10,709 nucleotides of DNA from Gammaproteobacteria bacterium (GTDB taxonomy: Bacteria > Pseudomonadota > Gammaproteobacteria > Enterobacterales > Psychrobiaceae), in NCBI GenBank assembly GCA_013214885.1, contig JABSRS010000080.1, positions 1 through 10,709 on the forward strand. Direction: 5' to 3'. This document shows positions 6,126 to 10,709 of the stretch, in pieces. The stretch's first letter is position 1. Each line of letters begins with the position of its first letter. A program made the translations under genes and the position numbers. The notes under the pieces are model-generated. The model saw only the letters and a list, made by a program, of their open reading frames with translations, was not told the DNA's origin and did no database searches.

Positions 6126-8906
6126 TTAGTGAGCTTGTTCCCAGTTATCACCTGATCCTGCTTCGGCTATTAATGGTACATCTAGATCCATTGCCTGTGA
6201 CATTAAGTGCTGAATCATTTTGCTAATTTCAGGCACTAATTCAGTCTTAACTTCAAACACCAATTCATCGTGCACTTGCATAGTCATGACAACATTGCCA
6301 GCTGGCTGTTGTTTGATCCAAGCTGCTACTAGAATCATCGCTTTCTTGATAATATCAGCAGCCGTGCCTTGCATTGGGGCGTTGATTGCCGCTCGTTCAG
6401 CCGCTTTACGTCTAGCGCCATTCTTGGCGTTAATATCAGCAAGATATAAGCGACGACCCGCTAATGTTTCGACATAGCCTTTATCGGCTGCTAGGGCACG
6501 AGTATTTTCCATGTATTCGAGTACGCCAGGGTATTTATCAAAGTAGCTGTCAATATACTGCTGGGCCAGTCCACGAGGAATGTCGAGCTGCTTGGCTAGG
6601 CCAAACGCTGACATGCCATAGATTAAACCAAAGTTAACTGCTTTAGCGTTACGACGCTGATCGGTCGTTACCTCGTCAAATGGGGTGTTAAACACTTCGC
6701 TCGCAGTCGCTTTGTGAATATCCATGTTGTTGGCAAAGGCCGTTAACAAGCCTTGGTCTTGGGATAAATGTGCCATGATCCGCAATTCAATTTGGCTGTA
6801 ATCGACCGCGACAATTTGGTATCCCTGTGGCGCGATAAAGGCTTGACGGATCTTGCGGCCTTCCTCACTGCGAATTGGAATATTTTGTAAATTGGGCTCC
6901 GAGGACGATAAGCGACCCGTTGCTGTAACTGCTTGATGATAAGAGGTATGAATTCGACCGCTTTTAGGATTAATTAACAAGGGTAACTTATCGGTATAAG
7001 TCGATTTAAGCTTCGTTAGGCTACGGTACTCTAAAATGGTTTTTGGTAGCTCATAATCATTGGCTAATTCTTGTAATACTTCTTCGTTGGTTGATGGCGC
7101 GCCTTTAGGGGTTTTCTTTAGTACTGGCAGTGCCATTTTTTCGTCACTAAACAAGATATCTTGCAGTTGTTTAGTTGAACCCAGCTTAAATTCCTCACCT
7201 GCAAGTGACCATGCTTGTTGCTCTAACTCATCAATACGAGTCGCTAGATGCTGGCTTTGCTCGAATAACTTGGTGTCATCAATCATCACGCCTTGGCGTT
7301 CCATGTCAGACAAAATAGTAATGACTGGCAATTCGATATCGTCATGTAATGATCTTAAGGCTGGCAGCTCAGACAACTGGGTTGATAAAGCGTCATGAAG
7401 TCGCAATGTAATGTCAGCATCTTCTGCGGCATATGGACCCGCCTCAAGAATCGAAATTTGATTAAAGGTCCTTTGTTTGACCCCTTTACCAGCAACATCT
7501 TCAAAGCTAATCGTCTTATGACCTAAGTATTTTAAGGCAAGGGCGTCCATGTTGTGTTTCACCGCAGTAGAATTCAACACATAAGACTCGAGCATGGTGT
7601 CAAAGGCAATACCGTCTAACGTGATGTCGTAATTTGCGAGCACATTACGATCGTATTTTAGATTTTGACCAACTTTCTGTTGCGCGGTGTTTTCAAGTAA
7701 CGGTTTGAATTTCTCTAACACCAAGGCTAAATCAAGTTGTTTCGGTGCGTCTTCATAATCGTGTCCCAGCGGCAGATATGCGGCTTCGAAGGTATCATCA
7801 GCGGTTTTTATCGCAAATGACATGCCGACAATTTCAGCTTGCATATAATTGAGGCTGGTGGTCTCTAAATCGAATGCAAATAACTCGCTGTTTTCTAGTT
7901 TTTTAAGCCATTGATTAAGTTGGCCAAGGGTATAGATAACTGGGTAGTTATTGGTTTTAATGGTATTAGCATTAACCCTTGGTGTTGATGCTCCAGCGTC
8001 TTTATTTGGCATCATCGGGTTGCCACCATCAAGAGCATCGGCTAACCAACGTTTAAATTCAAGCTCACCAAATAATTTAATTAATTCGTCTTGGTTAGCA
8101 TCGCCAATTTTAAAGTCTTCATATCCTTGGTCTAATTCGACATCCAGCTTAATCGTGGCAAGTTTATACGATAACCGTGCCATCTCTTCATGTTCAACCA
8201 TTCGTTTGCCAATGGTTTTAGCACCGCGGAAATCTAAGCTCGCCAGTTTATCAATGTTGTTATAAATTTCATCGATTGAGCCAATGCCTTGTAGCATGCC
8301 CAAAGCGGTTTTCTGACCAACTTTCGGTACCCCAGGAATATTGTCAGAGCTGTCGCCCATTAAGCCAAGAAAGTCGATAATGAGTTCTGGAGGTACGCCA
8401 AACTTTTCGATAACACCGTCGCGATCTAACACGGTATCGGTCATGGTATTAATTAACGTGGTATTTTGATCGACTAATTGCGCCATATCTTTATCACCAG
8501 TACTAATTAGCGTATGGATCCCTTGCTTACTCGCCATGGTTGAGAGCGTACCGATCACATCATCAGCTTCGACCCCTGCAATCGAAATAAGCGGCAACCC
8601 CATCGCCTTGATTAACTTGTGAAGTGGTTCTATTTGAATGCGCAGGTCGTCGGGCATTGGCGGACGATTGGCTTTGTATTCGGTGTACATGTCATTACGA
8701 AAGGTCTTGCCCTTCGCGTCAAACACCACGACCATATTCGACGGGTTATATTGCTTAATCAGGCTGCGTAGCATATTGATAACGCCATACACGGCACCTG
8801 TTGCTTCACCTTTAGAATTGGTTAAATGAGGTGGCGAAAAAAAAGCGCGAAATAGGTAAGAAGAACCGTCGACAAGGATAAATGGATTTTCTGGGATCGT
8901 AGCCAT
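6126..8906 (-). CDS. polA: DNA polymerase I
   Basis: The 926-aa product (E. coli 928) fills gaps and removes RNA primers during lagging-strand synthesis and repair. The 5'-3' exonuclease domain occupies about residues 1-290, with D13, GVEADD (111-116), STGDKD (135-140) and GDSSDNIPGVPKVG (185-198). The 3'-5' proofreading domain is intact: D346/E348 in FDLETT, N415/D419 in KVGQNLKYDR, Y492/D496 in PYAAEDAD. Polymerase motif A is VAVDYSQIELR (D702), motif B RRNAKAVNFGLIYG (K755, Y763) and motif C MQVHDELVF (D880/E881). A linker rich in Asn, Gly and Pro (293-320) joins the exonuclease parts. No clear Shine-Dalgarno precedes the ATG, which suggests modest translation. The 5' region carries a perfect palindrome and DnaA-box-like sites. 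Confidence 0.98.
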   Translation of the reverse strand: MATIPENPFILVDGSSYLFRAFFSPPHLTNSKGEATGAVYGVINMLRSLIKQYNPSNMVVVFDAKGKTFRNDMYTEYKANRPPMPDDLRIQIEPLHKLIKAMGLPLISIAGVEADDVIGTLSTMASKQGIHTLISTGDKDMAQLVDQNTTLINTMTDTVLDRDGVIEKFGVPPELIIDFLGLMGDSSDNIPGVPKVGQKTALGMLQGIGSIDEIYNNIDKLASLDFRGAKTIGKRMVEHEEMARLSYKLATIKLDVELDQGYEDFKIGDANQDELIKLFGELEFKRWLADALDGGNPMMPNKDAGASTPRVNANTIKTNNYPVIYTLGQLNQWLKKLENSELFAFDLETTSLNYMQAEIVGMSFAIKTADDTFEAAYLPLGHDYEDAPKQLDLALVLEKFKPLLENTAQQKVGQNLKYDRNVLANYDITLDGIAFDTMLESYVLNSTAVKHNMDALALKYLGHKTISFEDVAGKGVKQRTFNQISILEAGPYAAEDADITLRLHDALSTQLSELPALRSLHDDIELPVITILSDMERQGVMIDDTKLFEQSQHLATRIDELEQQAWSLAGEEFKLGSTKQLQDILFSDEKMALPVLKKTPKGAPSTNEEVLQELANDYELPKTILEYRSLTKLKSTYTDKLPLLINPKSGRIHTSYHQAVTATGRLSSSEPNLQNIPIRSEEGRKIRQAFIAPQGYQIVAVDYSQIELRIMAHLSQDQGLLTAFANNMDIHKATASEVFNTPFDEVTTDQRRNAKAVNFGLIYGMSAFGLAKQLDIPRGLAQQYIDSYFDKYPGVLEYMENTRALAADKGYVETLAGRRLYLADINAKNGARRKAAERAAINAPMQGTAADIIKKAMILVAAWIKQQPAGNVVMTMQVHDELVFEVKTELVPEISKMIQHLMSQAMDLDVPLIAEAGSGDNWEQAH

Positions 8907-8946
8907 AGTTATGTATCGTTTTATAGAGAAATTAAAGGGAGTAACC

Positions 8947-8960
8947 GCATGCTAGCATGC
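8947..8960. promoter_or_regulatory. perfect 14-bp palindrome in the polA leader
   Basis: GCATGCTAGCATGC is its own reverse complement and lies 41 bases before the polA ATG. It could be a binding site for a dimeric regulator. In RNA it could fold only with a tight loop. Confidence 0.4.
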
Positions 8961-9070
8961 CACGGGGTAGAAAGTTAGTGCGTCAGCTTTTGGCAGGAGA
9001 TAATTTTATTTGGAATTTTAAAGTGATTGGTTTTGGTCGAGAAATTGATACGCTATCGAATAGCAAAAAC

Positions 9071-9079
9071 TGTGGATAA
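9071..9079 (-). promoter_or_regulatory. DnaA box
   Basis: TGTGGATAA is the exact complement of the R1-type box TTATCCACA. It lies 165 bases upstream of polA. Confidence 0.5.
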
Positions 9080-9202
9080 CTCTGTTGAGAAAATAACAAA
9101 TAAAATTGCTTTAAATCAAAGAACTTCTGTTGAAACTGCCTAACTCAGTGTTTTTTAACATTATTTTTATATTGTTGAAAAACTAAGCATAAAAAGATAT
9201 TT

Positions 9203-9211
9203 TGTGGATAT
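9203..9211 (-). promoter_or_regulatory. DnaA box-like site
   Basis: TGTGGATAT matches the box at eight of nine positions. It has the same orientation as the box at 9071 and sits 132 bases from it, in AT-rich DNA. Confidence 0.35.
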
Positions 9212-9436
9212 AATTTTTCTGGCATGGAGATTGCTGAAGGTATATCTGATTAAAATCTTAATGAAATATAATATCTTTTGCTTAATCCTTGACCATGCTC
9301 TTTTGGCTGGAGCGTTAATTTACCAGATTTCATTTTGATTACCAGCTTTTATTTAATTATTTTTAATTGACAACATTTTAACTTTAATTGCACACTAAAA
9401 AGTAACTATTTATTTAAAAAAAATGAGAGTTTTGTT

Positions 9437-10090
9437 ATGAAAAAAATTGCGGTTATTTTGTCCGGTTGTGGCGTGTTTGATGGGGCAGAGATTCATGAAA
9501 GTGTACTCAGTCTATTAGCGATTAAAAGACTGGGTGGAGACTATCAATGTTTTGCCCCTGATATTACTCAACTTGATGTTATCGATCATTTATCGGGTGA
9601 GGTTATTAGTACTGATCAGCGTAACGTGTTGCAAGAATCTGCCAGGATTGCGCGGGGCGAAATAAAATCGCTAACGGAGTTTAATGTTAATGATTTTGAT
9701 GCCTTGTTAGTACCTGGCGGTTTTGGTGCAGCCAAAAATCTATCGAATTTTGCGATCACCGGTCATGACTGCGAAATTAATCAGTTAGTCCTCACCGCAT
9801 GTCGCTCGGTTGCTGCTGCTAAGAAACCAGCTGCTTATCTATGTATAGCACCGACGTTAATGCCCAATGTCTATCCGCCAGGCGTTAGCTTGACCATTGG
9901 TAATGATCCACAAACAGTCGCTCAAATTGAAAAAATGGGCGCGAAGCACGTTGATTGTTTAGTGAGTGATTATGTGTTTGATCAAGAGCACAACGTATTA
10001 TCGACGCCAGCTTATATGTTGGCCAATGATATATTAGAGGCAAGTGTTGGGATTGATAATACGATTAAAAAGCTCTTTTCAATTTGCTAA
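9437..10090 (+). CDS. elbB: ElbB, DJ-1/PfpI-superfamily glyoxalase-like protein
   Basis: This 217-aa protein equals E. coli ElbB in length and begins with the diagnostic MKKIAVILSGCGVFDGAEIHE. ElbB belongs to the DJ-1/PfpI class I amidotransferase-like superfamily; the E. coli protein was linked to isoprenoid synthesis and later reported to have weak glyoxalase activity, so its role is not settled. Visible landmarks are RNVLQESARIARGEI (63-77), the loop PGGFGAAKNLSNFA (93-106), C136 in the nucleophile elbow YLCIAPT, and the C-terminal TPAYMLAN. A GAGAG box lies seven bases before the ATG. The stop codon runs directly into the A-tract and hairpin of the convergent RyhB-like gene. That hairpin has no T-run in the elbB direction, so elbB lacks an obvious terminator of its own. 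Confidence 0.93.
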   Translation: MKKIAVILSGCGVFDGAEIHESVLSLLAIKRLGGDYQCFAPDITQLDVIDHLSGEVISTDQRNVLQESARIARGEIKSLTEFNVNDFDALLVPGGFGAAKNLSNFAITGHDCEINQLVLTACRSVAAAKKPAAYLCIAPTLMPNVYPPGVSLTIGNDPQTVAQIEKMGAKHVDCLVSDYVFDQEHNVLSTPAYMLANDILEASVGIDNTIKKLFSIC

Positions 10091-10222
10091 AAAAAAAGGC
10101 CGCATAAAGCGGCCAAAAATAGCAATGTGAGCAATAGTCGTGTTAGAGCAAATAATAAACTTCATTAAATGTTCTATTAACAAACCGCGATGGTTTGTCA
10201 GGAGATACGTTCCGTAAAACGC
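10091..10222 (-). ncRNA. ryhB: RyhB-like Fur-regulated small RNA, copy 1
   Basis: The predicted transcript of about 132 nt starts at G 10222 (7 bases past the -10 box) and ends in the U-tract at 10097-10091. Its core, on the minus strand from 10142 to 10121, reads CACGAC, T, ATTGCTCACATTGCT. From memory this equals the E. coli RyhB core except for the inserted T. Upstream are a 7-bp hairpin ACAAACC/GGTTTGT (10198-10180), a small TACG-GAA-CGTA hairpin and an AU-rich single-stranded stretch suited to Hfq. The terminator is GGCCGC-TTTAT-GCGGCC with at least seven U. RyhB-family RNAs pair with mRNAs of iron-containing enzymes during iron starvation and reduce their translation and stability. The gene is convergent with elbB, whose stop codon touches the terminator. 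Confidence 0.88.
10098..10114 (-). terminator. terminator of RyhB-like copy 1
   Basis: A 6-bp GC stem (GGCCGC/GCGGCC) with a 5-base loop is followed on the minus strand by a run of nine U (A-run 10089-10097, which includes the last two bases of the elbB stop). In the plus direction it is followed only by A-rich sequence. Confidence 0.9.
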
Positions 10223-10224
10223 AT

Positions 10225-10257
10225 GTAAATAATAATCATTCTCATTAAGATTGTCAA
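10225..10257 (-). promoter_or_regulatory. sigma-70 promoter overlapped by Fur box, RyhB-like copy 1
   Basis: On the minus strand, TTGACA (10257-10252), 17 bases and TATTAT (10234-10229) form a near-consensus promoter. Bases 10225-10243 match the 19-bp Fur consensus at 15 positions on the plus strand and cover the -10 and spacer. Bound Fur-Fe(II) would block RNA polymerase, so transcription should rise under iron limitation. Confidence 0.85.
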
Positions 10258-10323
10258 TCTTTTATTTCACATTAATTTATTTATCTGGAATTCAGGTTAC
10301 TTAATATTTTAAAATTGTGAAAC

Positions 10324-10456
10324 AAAAAAAGGCCGCATAAAGCGGCCAAAAAATAGCAATGTGAGCAATAGTCGTGTTAGAGCAAATAATAAACTTCATT
10401 AAATGTTCTAGTAACAAACCGCGATGGCTTGTCAGGAGATACGTCCCGTAAAACGC
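10324..10456 (-). ncRNA. ryhB: RyhB-like Fur-regulated small RNA, copy 2
   Basis: This second copy would give a transcript of about 133 nt, from G 10456 to the U-tract at 10330-10324. The core (10376-10355) is identical to copy 1. The hairpin corresponding to ACAAACC/GGTTTGT becomes ACAAGCC/GGTTTGT (10432-10414), which still pairs through a G-U wobble. The TACG/CGTA hairpin keeps its stem and changes only its loop (GAA to GGA). One extra U lies between core and terminator. It is transcribed in the same direction as copy 1 and lies between it and the end of the HD-domain gene. Each copy has its own promoter and terminator, so both are probably expressed. The two may act redundantly, or differ in amount. 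Confidence 0.87.
10331..10347 (-). terminator. terminator of RyhB-like copy 2
   Basis: The same GGCCGC/GCGGCC hairpin as in copy 1, followed on the minus strand by seven U (10330-10324), then GTTTC. Confidence 0.88.
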
Positions 10457-10458
10457 AT

Positions 10459-10491
10459 GTAAATAATAATCATTCTCATTAAGATTGTCAA
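10459..10491 (-). promoter_or_regulatory. sigma-70 promoter overlapped by Fur box, RyhB-like copy 2
   Basis: TTGACA (10491-10486), 17 bases and TATTAT (10468-10463) on the minus strand, with the Fur-box-like 19-mer at 10459-10477. It is identical to the control region of copy 1, so both copies should respond to the same iron signal. Confidence 0.85.
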
Positions 10492-10513
10492 TGGTTGTTT
10501 GTAAAATAATTTG

Positions 10514-10533
10514 AATGATTGAAATCACTCATT
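10514..10533. terminator. weak hairpin after the HD-domain gene
   Basis: AATGA-T-TGA and TCA-C-TCATT form an imperfect stem between the HD gene stop and the copy 2 promoter. The T-run lies on the plus side (10532-10537), so its value as a minus-strand terminator is doubtful. Confidence 0.25.
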
Positions 10534-10535
10534 TT

Positions 10536-10709
10536 TTATCGTTGAGAGGGTGGTGATGTTTCAATGGCTAATTGATCGAGAAAGCTTTGAATGAATTGCC
10601 AACGCTGCTGTGCTTGGGTATGCCCTGCGTTTGTTTTCATGGTGGCGACTAAGCCTTTTAGTTTGACGTAGAAATGGTCAATACAAAAATGCTTATCATC
10701 TAACTCCCG
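10536..10709 (-). CDS. HD-domain phosphohydrolase (YedJ-like), C-terminal 57 residues
   Basis: Only the end of the gene is in the window; the frame is open to the right edge and stops at 10536. The visible part reads LDDKHFCIDHFYVKL, then LVATMKTNAGHTQAQQRWQF and IQSFLDQL. This matches, from memory, the C-terminal helices of YedJ/YpgQ-type HD hydrolases, in which an (A/S)xDHF(F/Y)xKLLxL segment precedes MxTxAG and a helix xxRxxFMxxFLxQL. The catalytic H...HD residues would lie outside the window. These proteins are metal-dependent phosphohydrolases of uncertain physiological substrate. The last eight residues (TSPPSQR and preceding) are a loose tail. The gene points towards the two RyhB-like RNAs, whose own promoters begin 45 bases after its stop. 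Confidence 0.65.
   Translation of the reverse strand, partial: RELDDKHFCIDHFYVKLKGLVATMKTNAGHTQAQQRWQFIQSFLDQLAIETSPPSQR

Larger units (their letters stand above)
8907..9436. other. 530-base intergenic region between divergent polA and elbB
   Basis: No credible ORF or RNA gene was found. The stretch is very AT-rich, especially 9100-9436. It contains a perfect 14-bp palindrome next to polA, one perfect and one near-perfect DnaA box, and a TTGACA at 9367-9372 upstream of elbB with no convincing -10 at standard spacing. A TTGCAC (9388-9393) with TATTTA (9411-9416), 17 bases apart, is a weak alternative elbB promoter. On the minus strand a TATAAA lies about 15 bases before polA, but without a good -35. 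Confidence 0.6.
10091..10492 (-). repeat. tandem direct duplication of a 168/169-bp sRNA unit
   Basis: Unit 1 (10091-10258) and unit 2 (10324-10492) are in the same orientation and separated by 65 bases of unrelated AT-rich DNA. They differ by three substitutions (10177/10411, 10194/10428, 10211/10445) and one extra A in unit 2 (A5 at 10115-10119 versus A6 at 10348-10353). Similarity starts exactly at the terminator U-tract and ends exactly at the -35 box, so the duplicated piece is one complete transcription unit. Confidence 0.97.

Noticed and set aside
8907..9436. Replication origin
   Set aside because: Only two DnaA-like boxes, no AT-rich 13-mer series and none of the usual oriC neighbours (gidA/mnmG, dnaA).
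10199..10225. Eight-codon ORF (MRFTERIS) at the 5' end of the sRNA copy 1
   Set aside because: The ATG overlaps the predicted transcription start, so it would be incomplete in the RNA, and copy 2 changes one residue (E to G).
10301..10528. 75-aa minus-strand ORF
   Set aside because: It runs through the promoter, transcript and terminator of the RyhB-like copy 2. The corresponding frame in copy 1 is shifted by the one-base indel, so no protein is conserved.

Overview
The window looks like chromosomal DNA of an AT-rich marine gammaproteobacterium, most likely in the Alteromonadales (Shewanella/Moritella/Psychromonas-like). That placement is an inference from a DUF3016-type protein, an EF-P/EpmA/EpmB cluster, a two-repeat protein I tentatively place in DUF3083, and a PolA and ElbB close to the enterobacterial proteins. 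No insertion sequence, phage gene or CRISPR array is visible.

Layout. Positions 1-260 hold the end of a DUF3016-type protein with a strong terminator. Positions 443-859 hold an unrecognised small protein. Positions 922-2316 (minus) hold epmB followed by a small helical protein. Diverging from epmB, efp (2487-3056) is intact and keeps the modified Lys34. It is followed by epmA (3143-4108), which has an in-frame TAA at codon 12 and is otherwise intact. So two parts of the EF-P lysylation pathway look functional while the ligase looks broken or very recently damaged. Next come a small exported protein (4242-4574) and an array of almost ten copies of an octanucleotide (4742-4819) directly before a two-repeat protein (4843-5967). 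polA (6126-8906, minus) is complete. The 530-base gap upstream of it carries DnaA-box-like sites and a perfect palindrome. elbB (9437-10090) is followed at the right edge by the C-terminus of an HD-domain hydrolase (minus).

The most notable find lies between elbB and the HD gene, where a conventional gene caller sees nothing credible. Two nearly identical copies of a unit of about 168 bases are read on the minus strand. Each has a strong sigma-70 promoter (TTGACA, 17 bases, TATTAT) overlapped by a Fur-box-like sequence. Each then has about 132 nt of transcript carrying the RyhB core, ending in a GC-rich hairpin and a U-tract. I read this as a tandem pair of Fur-repressed RyhB-family iron-sparing small RNAs, similar in arrangement to the unrelated PrrF1/PrrF2 pair of Pseudomonas. 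The four differences between the transcripts spare the core and the visible hairpins.
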